Assembly: GCA_045127535.1 (NCBI GenBank)
Contig: JBGVQN010000007.1
Location: 1 to 56,262, forward strand
DNA length: 56,262 nt
Source: UBA2942 sp045127535
GTDB lineage: Bacteria; Bacillota; Clostridia; Lachnospirales; Lachnospiraceae
Direction of reading: 5' to 3'
Shown: piece by piece, positions 8,241-16,687 of the stretch
How the letters are laid out: every line of letters starts with the position of its first letter
Position numbering within the stretch: position 1 is the stretch's first letter
Notes under the pieces: model-generated
Told to the model about the DNA's origin: nothing
Database searches by the model: none
The model's input: the letters and a program-made list of their open reading frames with translations, nothing else
Made by a program: the position numbers and the translations under genes

Positions 8241-9965
8241 TTATCCTTCAATAGTCTCGCTACTCTTTTTTGCAATCATACTATCACCCCACAAATCATA
8301 CACCAGCACCAAATCATATATCAGCTTCATCTGCTGTGCTTCATTGAAGGTATTTTCCAACGAAAAGTCGGGTTTTTTCTCTGCTTCCTGATGGGCATAG
8401 ATTCGTGACAATTCTTTCTTAAAATCTGCCTTGCTCTGCTTTGCTGCTGATGCAAGACTTTTGATATTACTTCTTCCGATTTTATCTAATTCTTTTGCCA
8501 TGTCTTCCAACTGATTGGTGGTGACCGTATCACCCAACTTCTCCTTATCTACGTTGTGCGCATATTTAGGTTCTTTGTTTTCCTCCACATATAATCCCCA
8601 AGGTCTGGTGTTTTCCTCTGTACCTTCGTGCTTGCGGATATTTTCCAGGCTTATGCCAATTGCCCCCTGGCAATAGTGGTAATCCATAAATGAAGCCTCA
8701 GCTCCCTTCTTACGCATATACTTTTTACCACTTTCGCAGCACTCTTCTGCAATTCGATAGGCATCTGCAAAAGGAGCATGGCTGTGGAATATGGATATAC
8801 CGGCACAGGAAGTAGGAATTACTTTTTGAACAGTTCCATCTTCATCCAATTCCTCAAACAAATCTCCCCCCTGCAATCCGGATAAATATATTTTTGTAAG
8901 CTGATATGCCTGCTTTGCATTACAAATAAATGTAATCTCATCTCCAGCATATACAACAAAACGTCTCAGTTCTCTTACTTCTTTAGCAGCAGCTTTATTT
9001 GATGACTCTGACGATTTATCCGTAGCTTTATTACCTAATGTATTGTCAATCTCTGGAATTCGATTATCTATATAATTCTCCTGAATCTTCTTTGAATAGC
9101 CTCTCATTGCACCAATACATTCTTCATAGCTCTTTTTTCCCCTAGTGGAAGCAGCAATTTTCGCTCTCATACTATTTCCATCAATATAAACGATGGCAAG
9201 ATGGCTATCCTTTCCTTTCTCGGTAATCATATTATCCAGGACTTTTGCTCCTTCAATCCAATAATCTTTCTCTTTTCGATTATTCATAACAGCCTCATAT
9301 TTTTCATACTTCTTAAAACTTTCATATGAGACTTTTTCACCTTTCTTTTCTACCTCACCATATGCTTTAAAACCTTCCTTAAACATACCCGGAAGGTATT
9401 TTTTCGCCAAAGGCATTGAACTATGATAGTCCACCTGCACAATAGGCAATGTATTCACCGGATGAATGGCACACTCTTTGCGCTCGTTTATGCGATGCTG
9501 GGCATACAGCCTTGTTTGATCACTGTTGTAATCGTCAAAATTCACCCCGACAATATAGGTACTGAGCACACGCATGGAATAGGTACCTTTCAGCACTTCA
9601 TAATAGAAAAGCCGATTCACTTTTTGATACATTTCCTCATTTTTGTACAGCACGAATATATTACCGCCGCCTTCATATACTACCTCTCCTACATAGCCAT
9701 CTTCTTCTACGTGCTTGATGAATTTTTTCTGTGTAAAAGCATCAGGTTCTTTTACCTCTTCATGCATCTCATACAAGCCATAAATCCCTTTGCTTCCTTC
9801 TTTGATATTCTTTGCTGCGGAACAAAGAAACATCCTAAAGCAATCTCGAATCAACAACGAAGCCCCTACAATTTCCTTCATACGCGTACTCTTGTAGATA
9901 AAACTTTGCTTGCTTCTGATATCGTACATCGCAAGCACATACTCATTTTTCTTTTCTCTACCCAT
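8241..9965 (-). CDS. cas10: Cas10 large subunit lacking the HD nuclease domain
   Basis: The 574-residue product is a Cas10/Csm1-type large subunit. It begins straight in Palm 1 (YDIRSKQSFIYKSTRMKEIVGAS, residues 14-36, split motif) with VVYEGGGNIFVLY at 95-107. Palm 2 has VYIDGNSM (259-266), YAGDEITFIC (339-348) and CAGISIFHSHAPFADAY (387-403), followed by a helical C-terminus. The usual N-terminal HD domain is absent and there is no room for one, so ssDNA cleavage by Cas10 is not expected. The cyclase signature GGDD reads AGDE; the second acid is conservative (GGDEF enzymes use D/E), so cyclic oligoadenylate synthesis may persist. Start: AAGGAGG 8 nt upstream. Lies between cas6 (67-nt gap) and the Cas7-Cas5-Cas11 gene. 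Confidence 0.88.
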   Translation of the reverse strand: MGREKKNEYVLAMYDIRSKQSFIYKSTRMKEIVGASLLIRDCFRMFLCSAAKNIKEGSKGIYGLYEMHEEVKEPDAFTQKKFIKHVEEDGYVGEVVYEGGGNIFVLYKNEEMYQKVNRLFYYEVLKGTYSMRVLSTYIVGVNFDDYNSDQTRLYAQHRINERKECAIHPVNTLPIVQVDYHSSMPLAKKYLPGMFKEGFKAYGEVEKKGEKVSYESFKKYEKYEAVMNNRKEKDYWIEGAKVLDNMITEKGKDSHLAIVYIDGNSMRAKIAASTRGKKSYEECIGAMRGYSKKIQENYIDNRIPEIDNTLGNKATDKSSESSNKAAAKEVRELRRFVVYAGDEITFICNAKQAYQLTKIYLSGLQGGDLFEELDEDGTVQKVIPTSCAGISIFHSHAPFADAYRIAEECCESGKKYMRKKGAEASFMDYHYCQGAIGISLENIRKHEGTEENTRPWGLYVEENKEPKYAHNVDKEKLGDTVTTNQLEDMAKELDKIGRSNIKSLASAAKQSKADFKKELSRIYAHQEAEKKPDFSLENTFNEAQQMKLIYDLVLVYDLWGDSMIAKKSSETIEG

Positions 9966-10032
9966 TTGAAAACCTCCTTAAAAAGTACTGGAAGGTCTGA
10001 CAGAACAGTTTTGTATACTTTTTTATGTCAGC

Positions 10033-10989
10033 CTATCTCAGTTCATGATTGCTACCCACTTCCTGCAGTATATACTGCCCAAATCCAAAGGTTACACTTT
10101 TTCCTATATGCACAAGCTCTCCTGCACACAAAAGCAATAACCAGTCCTCCGATACATTTTCTATCAAAAAATCTCCAATCAACCCTTTTAGCCAGATTTT
10201 CTCCTGATTACGAAAAGAAAATCTGGGAATCTCCTGCCATCTGGTTTTTTGATATGCAATAACAGGAAACCGGCTTTCAATTTCAGGTACACACTCTTCC
10301 AGCTCCTCAAAACTGTTTAATATCGCAATACGACGCATCAGACTTTCTTTTAGCGGTTCTTCCTGCAATTCCCTGATAAGCTCACCCCGATATTTAATGG
10401 AAAGAGGGGTTTTTAATCGTACTTGAAAAGAATTTCCACTTTGCCACAATTCCTTTCTACGTCTTATTGCATAATCATATACTTTTTCCGGCTGATACCG
10501 GTTTAATAAAATATCGTTTCCTGATAAAATCGCCTCTCCCTTTTGATTAAATATCCCTTCAATCTTGTATTTGATCTTATCCTTACCCAATCCTTGCATC
10601 CCAAGCAAATGAATCGCTTGAGTATATTCATTGAAATATACAATGTTCTTCCCAAAAATCAGCAGATGAAAGGTCAACAAATTGTCCTTATTAAAATCTG
10701 TCTGATGATTGCCACATTCAATCACATAGCCTACGCTGTTTCCTCTCTGCATAAATGCAAGCTGTTCTTTTGGAGATGCGTACATGATTCTTTGTACAAT
10801 ACATTCCTGTGCATATTCACACACACCTTCTTTATCACACAACCGGCCATTGATACAGTGCTGCTGCATCAGCATTTCTCCAATTCCTCCGCGAATCATA
10901 GAAACTTTATATGCCGGTAATTTTGCCTCACCCAAAAGGCGAAGCACAAACTGCAACTTTACATAGCGGATATTCAGAAAATCCATCAT
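10033..10989 (-). CDS. cas6: Cas6 pre-crRNA processing endoribonuclease
   Basis: The protein of about 318 residues cuts the pre-crRNA within each repeat to produce crRNAs. It matches the Cas6 family by the N-terminal KLPAYKVSMIRGGIGEML with a following cysteine cluster, and by the C-terminal glycine-rich RNA-binding loop HIGKSVTFGFGQYIL that ends the second RAMP ferredoxin fold. With repeats ending ATTGACAC, cleavage 8 nt before the repeat end is expected. The start is ambiguous: GTG at 10995, ATG at 10989 or ATG at 10986; AAAAGG lies 5 and 8 nt before the two ATGs, so an ATG is preferred. It sits 23 nt downstream of the small accessory gene and upstream of cas10. Confidence 0.9.
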   Translation of the reverse strand: MMDFLNIRYVKLQFVLRLLGEAKLPAYKVSMIRGGIGEMLMQQHCINGRLCDKEGVCEYAQECIVQRIMYASPKEQLAFMQRGNSVGYVIECGNHQTDFNKDNLLTFHLLIFGKNIVYFNEYTQAIHLLGMQGLGKDKIKYKIEGIFNQKGEAILSGNDILLNRYQPEKVYDYAIRRRKELWQSGNSFQVRLKTPLSIKYRGELIRELQEEPLKESLMRRIAILNSFEELEECVPEIESRFPVIAYQKTRWQEIPRFSFRNQEKIWLKGLIGDFLIENVSEDWLLLLCAGELVHIGKSVTFGFGQYILQEVGSNHELR

Positions 10990-11012
10990 TCTCACCTTTT
11001 CTTTGTCATATT

Positions 11013-11381
11013 CTAATATTCTCGAAATTGTACAAACCGGAAGATTACTTTTTTAATATTCTCCTCCCCATTTGTTTCCTCCTCCACTACTCTGTTGCTG
11101 CATGCCGCTACAACCCGATATCCAAGCATTTTCAACTTGGAAGCAATTGTATAGCTAAAACAAAATTCTCCTTGACACATTACTGTGGCATTCGGATATG
11201 TGGACAACTTACTGCAATATTCTTCTGCCAACGTATTTACCATTTCTGTTGTCCATTCAGGTGGTATATTCGGAAAGGGTACTTCTATGATTACTCCATA
11301 TGCCTCAGCGGCTGCCCTCTGTTCAGCCCCCCAAGATGATACAGGATGATTCGAAAGATTGATAAAATATTGCTCTGACAT
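11013..11381 (-). CDS. small CRISPR-linked protein, candidate ring-nuclease-like (Csx15/Csx20-type)
   Basis: This 122-residue protein is the first gene of the cas operon. It starts FINLSNHPVSSWGAEQRAAAEAYG, shown here only in part as NLSNHP...Q..AA, followed by a PFPNIPP turn, a central VMCQGEFCFSYTIASKL and a C-terminal strand-SNR segment, which suggests a small Rossmann/CARF-like alpha-beta fold. Several short CRISPR proteins (Csx15, Csx16, Csx20) share an N-terminal strand ending in H followed by a helix with Q, and some degrade cyclic oligoadenylates. A role in switching off or sensing that signal fits the neighbouring Cas10, but the assignment is inferred. GGAG lies 8 nt before the ATG; a 23-nt gap leads to cas6. 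Confidence 0.5.
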   Translation of the reverse strand: MSEQYFINLSNHPVSSWGAEQRAAAEAYGVIIEVPFPNIPPEWTTEMVNTLAEEYCSKLSTYPNATVMCQGEFCFSYTIASKLKMLGYRVVAACSNRVVEEETNGEENIKKVIFRFVQFREY

Positions 11382-11429
11382 GTTATTCTCTCCATTTCAA
11401 TTATTTTTTATTTTATTGTTCCTATTTTT

Positions 11430-11523
11430 TTGTGCAAAACTCCTTATTATATTAGAACATATTTTTAGATATTTGTCTATTACACATTTTTTTTGCTCAT
11501 TTTAGAAAAGAAATTGTGCAAAA
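11430..11523 (-). promoter_or_regulatory. candidate cas operon promoter flanked by direct repeats
   Basis: On the minus strand TAGACA (11474-11479) and TAATAT (11449-11454) are 19 nt apart, a weak sigma-A-like promoter about 70 bp before the first cas gene. Identical copies of TTGTGCAAAA flank it at 11430-11439 and 11514-11523. Their 84-bp spacing is about eight DNA turns, so a protein could bind both on one face. The promoter itself is uncertain; the repeats are exact. Confidence 0.4.
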
Positions 11524-11540
11524 TCGCTTTTTATAATAAA

Positions 11541-11588
11541 CAAATACCCTGACAGCAATGCAAATCACATTCCCTGTCAGGGTATTTG
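11541..11588 (-). terminator. strong 15-bp hairpin between carB and cas operon
   Basis: CAAATACCCTGACAG (11541-11555) pairs perfectly with CTGTCAGGGTATTTG (11574-11588) around an 18-nt loop. On the minus strand it is followed by TTTATTATAAAAAG, a weak terminator tail. It probably ends leftward transcription from carB before the cas promoter. Confidence 0.6.
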
Positions 11589-11644
11589 TATCTCATACAT
11601 CGGTTTGCTTTCAAACCTGTACAATTTCCTCTTATATCAAAAAC

Positions 11645-11709
11645 AAAGCCCCACAGTCAACTGTAACAATCAGCTATTGCAGCCTTTGTCCAATTCACTG
11701 TGGGACTTT
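11645..11709 (-). terminator. carB terminator
   Basis: On the minus strand AAAGTCCCACAGT pairs with ACTGTGGGGCTTT with one mismatch, separated by a long loop that contains a minor hairpin, and the right arm is followed by GTTTTTG. It sits about 55 bp after the carB stop. Confidence 0.6.
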
Positions 11710-11763
11710 TAAAAGCATTTCTCAAAGGCTTATAGAACCTGATTTTTGAACTCAGAATCCAAT

Positions 11764-14700
11764 TTAGCCTTCAATCTCACCATGATATGCCTGCAGAGAC
11801 TTCATATCTCCCTCAGCATGCGTCTTAATATAATGAATACCCTCTGCAGATGCCTTTGCAGCAGCTAGAGTTGTCATATATGGAATCTTACCCTTGATAG
11901 CAGCTTTACGCAGATAACTGTCATCCTGAGCGCTGTCCTTGCCAATTGGAGAGTTCACAATCAGCTGAATGTCTCCATTGGTAATCATATCCAGAATATT
12001 CGGACGGCCTTCCTGAAGCTTCTTTACCTTTTCAGCCGGGATACCAGCTGCAGTAATGGCATCATAGGTTCCTCCTGTTGCAATAATACGGAACCCATCC
12101 TCTGCAAAGCTTCTTGCCACTTCAATTACTTCTTTCTTGTCCTTGTTGTTTACAGAAACCAGTACAGTTCCTTCTAATGGAAGCTTGGACTGAATTGCCT
12201 CCTGCGCCTTGTAGAATGCCTCACCACAGGATGCAGACATACCCAATACCTCACCGGTAGAGCGCATTTCCGGTCCTAAGATTGGGTCTACTTCCTGGAA
12301 CATGTTGAATGGGAATGCAGCTTCCTTTACACCGTAGTAAGGAATCTTACGCTCCTTTAATTCAGCAATTGGAGAGGTTCTGCCTGTAATTTCAGAGGTA
12401 ATGATATCTGTAGCCAGCGGTACCATACGGATGTTGCATACCTTAGATACCAACGGCACGGTACGGGAAGCTCTTGGATTTGCCTCAAGTACATATACCT
12501 TGCCGTTTTCGATGGCATACTGCATGTTCATCAGACCTCTTACATGCATTTCCTCTGCAATCTTACGTGTATATTCCTTAATGGTTGCTACGTTTTCTGC
12601 AGAAATATGTGCAGACGGAATGATACATGCGGAGTCACCGGAGTGTACACCTGCAAGCTCAATATGCTCCATAACTGCCGGTACAAATGCATTGGTTCCG
12701 TCACTGATTGCATCTGCCTCACACTCTAAAGCGTGATTTAAGAAACGGTCAATCAGGATTGGACGGTCAGGTGTGACACCTACCGCAGCATTCATGTACT
12801 CAGTCATGGCTGCATCATCATATACCACTTCCATGCCGCGTCCGCCTAATACATAGGAAGGACGAACCATTACAGGGTAACCAATCTTGTTTGCGATGGC
12901 AATGGCTTCCTCTACATTTACAGCCATTCCAGACTCAGGCATTGGAATCTCTAACTTCTCCATCATCTCACGGAACAGATCACGGTCTTCTGCCAGGTCG
13001 ATAACTGCTGGAGAGGTACCCAGAATCTTCACACCATTCTTTTCCAGCTCTGCAGCCAGGTTCAGAGGTGTCTGACCACCGAACTGTGCAATTACGCCCA
13101 GTGGCTTTTCCTTCTCATAAATGCTTAATACATCCTCTAAGGTCAGAGGCTCAAAGTACAGCTTGTCAGAGGTATCATAGTCAGTGGAAACGGTCTCAGG
13201 GTTGCAGTTTACGATAATGGTCTCGAAGCCTAATTTCTTCAGCGCCATTGCTGCATGTACACAGCAGTAGTCAAACTCAATACCCTGACCGATACGGTTT
13301 GGACCGCCACCCAGGATCATGATCTTTGGCTTGTCCTCAGAAATCGGATTCTTGTCAGCGCCATTATAAGTAGAATAATAGTAAGCGCTGTTTTCAGTAC
13401 CGGAAACGTGTACACCTTCCCAGTTCTCTACTACGCCCAGATCCTTTCTGCGGTTACGGATATCTTCCTCAGAGATCTCTAAGATCTGGCTTAAATACTT
13501 ATCAGAGAAACCATTCTTCTTTGCAGAGATCAGCTGCTCATCAGATGGCATGCTGCCCTTGGCTGCCAGAAGTGCTTCTTCTTCCTCTACAAGCTCCTTC
13601 ATCTGCTCGATAAAGTATCTCTTTACCTTGGTCAGTTCAAAGATCTCCTCTACTGTTGCACCCTTACGCAGCGCCTCATACATCAGGAAGTGACGCTCGC
13701 TGGAAGGAGTGATCAGTCTCTTTAATAATTCTTCCTTGGTTAAGGAATCAAAATTCTTGGCATGACCCAGGCCGTAGCGTCCGGTCTCTAAGCTGCGGAT
13801 AGCCTTCTGGAATGCTTCCTTATAGGTCTTACCGATACTCATAACCTCGCCTACTGCGCGCATCTGGGTACCTAACTTGTCCTCTACACCCTTGAACTTT
13901 TCAAATGCCCAGCGTGCAAACTTGATTACTACATAATCTCCATCCGGTACATACTTATCCAGAGTACCGTACTTGCCGCATGGAATGTCCTTTAAGGTCA
14001 GACCAGTTGCCAGCATTGCAGAAACCAGGGCGATGGGGAAACCGGTTGCCTTGGATGCCAGTGCAGAAGATCTGGAGGTTCTTGGATTGATCTCAATTAC
14101 AATGATACGGTCAGAAATCGGGTCATGTGCAAACTGTACATTGGTACCACCAATGACCTGTACAGAATCTACGATCTTGTATGCCTGTTCCTGCAGACGC
14201 TTCTGGCACTCTTCAGAAATGGTCAGCATTGGCGCTGCACAGAAAGAGTCACCGGTGTGTACACCCAGTGGATCAATGTTTTCGATGAAGCAGACAGTGA
14301 TCATATTGCCTTCAATATCTCTGACTACCTCTAACTCCAACTCCTCCCAGCCTAAGATAGATTCCTCTACCAGTACCTGGCCAACCAGACTGGCCTGCAG
14401 ACCTCTTGCGCAGACTGTCTTTAATTCTTCTTTATTATATACCAGGCCGCCGCCGGCACCACCCATGGTATAAGCAGGACGCAGCACTACCGGGTAACCC
14501 AGTTGATCAGCAATTGCAAGGGCTTCCTCTACACTGTAAGCAACCTCGCTGCGTGCCATCTCGATTCCCAGAGCATCCATTGTCTGCTTAAATGCAATAC
14601 GGTCCTCACCGCGCTCAATGGCATCCACCTGTACACCAATTACCTTGACATTGTATTTATCCAAAATTCCCTTCTGATTTAATTCTGAACACAGATTTAA

Positions 14701-14985
14701 ACCAGACTGGCCTCCCAGGTTAGGAAGCAGCGCATCAGGACGTTCCTTGGCAATGATCTGCTCCAAACGTTCCACATTTAAAGGTTCAATGTAAGTCACA
14801 TCTGCAATCTCTGGGTCTGTCATAATGGTTGCTGGGTTGGAATTCACCAGAACAATCTCATATCCTAAATTGCGAAGGGCTTTACAAGCCTGGGTTCCTG
14901 AATAGTCAAACTCACAGGCCTGGCCGATGATGATCGGGCCTGAACCAATAATGAGCACCTTGTGAATGTCGGTTCTCTTTGGCAT
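11764..14985 (-). CDS. carB: carbamoyl-phosphate synthase large subunit
   Basis: CarB makes carbamoyl phosphate from bicarbonate, ammonia and two ATP for pyrimidine and arginine synthesis. The 1073-residue length is normal. Both ATP-grasp halves are present: residues 1-400 (GSGPIIIGQACEFDYSGTQA near the start) and about 550-930 (GGGPNRIGQGIEFDYCCVHAA, shown only in part as GGGPNRIGQGIEFDY), with a final MGS-like allosteric domain (ATGGTYDAITAAGIP). Metal-binding EINPR and EANPR motifs are visible in the two halves. The glutaminase subunit carA is normally adjacent, but the upstream neighbour is trpB, so carA must be elsewhere. The ATG follows a GGGAGGATTAG leader. The sequence is highly conserved and GC-richer than the cas genes. 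Confidence 0.97.
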   Translation of the reverse strand: MPKRTDIHKVLIIGSGPIIIGQACEFDYSGTQACKALRNLGYEIVLVNSNPATIMTDPEIADVTYIEPLNVERLEQIIAKERPDALLPNLGGQSGLNLCSELNQKGILDKYNVKVIGVQVDAIERGEDRIAFKQTMDALGIEMARSEVAYSVEEALAIADQLGYPVVLRPAYTMGGAGGGLVYNKEELKTVCARGLQASLVGQVLVEESILGWEELELEVVRDIEGNMITVCFIENIDPLGVHTGDSFCAAPMLTISEECQKRLQEQAYKIVDSVQVIGGTNVQFAHDPISDRIIVIEINPRTSRSSALASKATGFPIALVSAMLATGLTLKDIPCGKYGTLDKYVPDGDYVVIKFARWAFEKFKGVEDKLGTQMRAVGEVMSIGKTYKEAFQKAIRSLETGRYGLGHAKNFDSLTKEELLKRLITPSSERHFLMYEALRKGATVEEIFELTKVKRYFIEQMKELVEEEEALLAAKGSMPSDEQLISAKKNGFSDKYLSQILEISEEDIRNRRKDLGVVENWEGVHVSGTENSAYYYSTYNGADKNPISEDKPKIMILGGGPNRIGQGIEFDYCCVHAAMALKKLGFETIIVNCNPETVSTDYDTSDKLYFEPLTLEDVLSIYEKEKPLGVIAQFGGQTPLNLAAELEKNGVKILGTSPAVIDLAEDRDLFREMMEKLEIPMPESGMAVNVEEAIAIANKIGYPVMVRPSYVLGGRGMEVVYDDAAMTEYMNAAVGVTPDRPILIDRFLNHALECEADAISDGTNAFVPAVMEHIELAGVHSGDSACIIPSAHISAENVATIKEYTRKIAEEMHVRGLMNMQYAIENGKVYVLEANPRASRTVPLVSKVCNIRMVPLATDIITSEITGRTSPIAELKERKIPYYGVKEAAFPFNMFQEVDPILGPEMRSTGEVLGMSASCGEAFYKAQEAIQSKLPLEGTVLVSVNNKDKKEVIEVARSFAEDGFRIIATGGTYDAITAAGIPAEKVKKLQEGRPNILDMITNGDIQLIVNSPIGKDSAQDDSYLRKAAIKGKIPYMTTLAAAKASAEGIHYIKTHAEGDMKSLQAYHGEIEG

Positions 14986-15137
14986 AATACTAATCCTCCC
15001 TAGTAATTATTATCGTAAAGTTTTCACTCTACACTATCCTCAATTCTATTATAATCATATTTCAGAATTTCACAAGTTATTTTTCACATTTTTTGGAACA
15101 ATCTACTATTGACAAAATCCAAACGCCAAATGAATAT

Positions 15138-15194
15138 TTTCAAAGTGTATGGTTAATGGGACAGTGCTGTCCCATCCGACCATATACTTTGAAA
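15138..15194. repeat. 57-bp near-palindrome between trpB and carB
   Basis: TTTCAAAGTGTATGGT pairs with ACCATATACTTTGAAA through 16 positions with one G-T wobble, and an inner arm ATGGGACAG/CTGTCCCAT closes over a 2-nt loop. The whole unit can fold into one long hairpin. It lies upstream of carB and may be part of its leader or a small palindromic element. Confidence 0.6.
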
Positions 15195-15215
15195 GCTGGT
15201 GATGGATTAATTGCA

Positions 15216-15261
15216 AATTGCCGAACAGACAATTTACATATAGATTGTCTGTTCGGCAATT
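15216..15261 (-). terminator. 18-bp hairpin after trpB
   Basis: AATTGCCGAACAGACAAT (15216-15233) pairs perfectly with the arm at 15244-15261 around a 10-nt loop, 25 bp after the trpB stop. The minus-strand tail (TTGCAATTAATCC) is only weakly T-rich. Probable trpB terminator. Confidence 0.55.
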
Positions 15262-15285
15262 GGATTCATCTTTGTTTTGGTGGTC

Positions 15286-16656
15286 TTATTTTACTGCAGG
15301 AAGTTTTGAAACAGAGGCTGCAATTTCAGCATCGGTAGGAATATAGTCGCTCATAATGCCGTCATTAAACTTCTGATATGCATACATGTCGAAATATCCG
15401 GTTCCGGTAAGGCCGAATACGATGTTTTTTGCTTCTCCGGTTTCTTTGCACTTGAGGGCTTCGTCAATGGCTACTTTGATTGCATGGCTGCTTTCTGGTG
15501 CCGGCAGGATGCCTTCGATTCTGGCAAAGTTCTGAGCTGCTTCAAATACTGCAGTCTGCTCTACGCTGCGGGCTTCCATGAGGCCCTGATGATATAACTC
15601 TGAAACGACAGAACTCATACCATGGTAGCGAAGACCGCCAGCATGATTTGCAGAAGGAATAAAGCCGCTGCCAAGGGTATACATTTTCTGCAGCGGGCAG
15701 ACCTTACCGGTATCGCAGAAATCATATTCATACACACCTCTGGTAAGTGACGGACAGGAGGCAGGTTCTACCGCGATCAGCTTATAGTCTGCCTCACCTC
15801 TTAACATCTCCCCTGCAAATGGAGAAATGAGGCCACCTAAATTGGAACCACCGCCGGCACAGCCAATGATAATATCGGCTTTGACACCGTACTTATCCAG
15901 CGCTGCTTTGGTTTCCAGACCGATGACTGACTGATGCAGCAGTACCTGGGCCAGTACAGAACCTAATACATAGCGATATCCTTCCTGAGTGGTTGCAGCT
16001 TCCACTGCTTCTGAGATGGCACAGCCAAGGCTTCCTGTTGTACCTGGAAATTCTTTGTTAATCTGACGGCCTACGTTGGTTTCCATAGATGGAGATGGGG
16101 TTACCTTTGCACCGTAGGTTCTCATCACCTCACGGCGGAATGGCTTCTGCTCATAAGAGCATTTTACCATATATACCTGGCAGTCCAGGTCAAAATAGGA
16201 GCATGCCATGGAGAGTGCAGTTCCCCACTGTCCTGCGCCGGTTTCTGTGGTAACTCCTTTCAGTCCCTCTTTCTTTGCATAGTACGCCTGTGCAATGGCA
16301 GAGTTTAACTTATGGCTGCCTGAGGTATTGTTGCCTTCAAATTTATAATAAATATGTGCAGGTGTCCCCAGCTTCTTTTCCAGGCAGTATGCCCGTACCA
16401 GTGGTGCCGGGCGGTACATCTTATAGAAATCGCGTATTTCCTCTGGAATATCAATGTATGGTGTGGTATCATCTAATTCCTGTTTTGCCAGTTCCCGGCA
16501 AAATATCTGTGCCAGTTCATCTTCTGTAACCGGCTGCAGTGTTGCAGGATTTAACAGCGGTGCCGGCTTCTGCTTCATATCTGCACGGACATTGTACCAC
16601 TGCTTTGGCATTTCATGCTCTTCCAGGTAAATTTTATAAGGGATCGTGTTATTCAT
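15286..16656 (-). CDS. trpB: tryptophan synthase beta subunit, long TrpB2 form
   Basis: This PLP enzyme condenses indole with serine (or acts in salvage of indole) to give tryptophan. At 456 residues it is longer than TrpB1 (about 400) and carries the N-terminal extension typical of the TrpB2 branch. The PLP lysine lies in NNTSGSHKLNSA and the phosphate-binding loop is GCAGGGSNLGG. No other trp genes are adjacent; TrpB2 commonly works without TrpA. The ATG has AGGAAATAAA upstream. Expression is controlled by a T-box leader with a UGG specifier (16809-17062), so the gene should be switched on when charged tRNA-Trp is scarce, which supports the tryptophan assignment. Confidence 0.95.
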   Translation of the reverse strand: MNNTIPYKIYLEEHEMPKQWYNVRADMKQKPAPLLNPATLQPVTEDELAQIFCRELAKQELDDTTPYIDIPEEIRDFYKMYRPAPLVRAYCLEKKLGTPAHIYYKFEGNNTSGSHKLNSAIAQAYYAKKEGLKGVTTETGAGQWGTALSMACSYFDLDCQVYMVKCSYEQKPFRREVMRTYGAKVTPSPSMETNVGRQINKEFPGTTGSLGCAISEAVEAATTQEGYRYVLGSVLAQVLLHQSVIGLETKAALDKYGVKADIIIGCAGGGSNLGGLISPFAGEMLRGEADYKLIAVEPASCPSLTRGVYEYDFCDTGKVCPLQKMYTLGSGFIPSANHAGGLRYHGMSSVVSELYHQGLMEARSVEQTAVFEAAQNFARIEGILPAPESSHAIKVAIDEALKCKETGEAKNIVFGLTGTGYFDMYAYQKFNDGIMSDYIPTDAEIAASVSKLPAVK

Positions 16657-16687
16657 TTTATTTCCTCACTTTCTCTTGCTTCCCACA

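Noticed and set aside
10033..10262. Plus-strand 279-codon frame across cas10/cas6
   Set aside because: It is the antisense shadow of two well-supported cas genes and has no family features.
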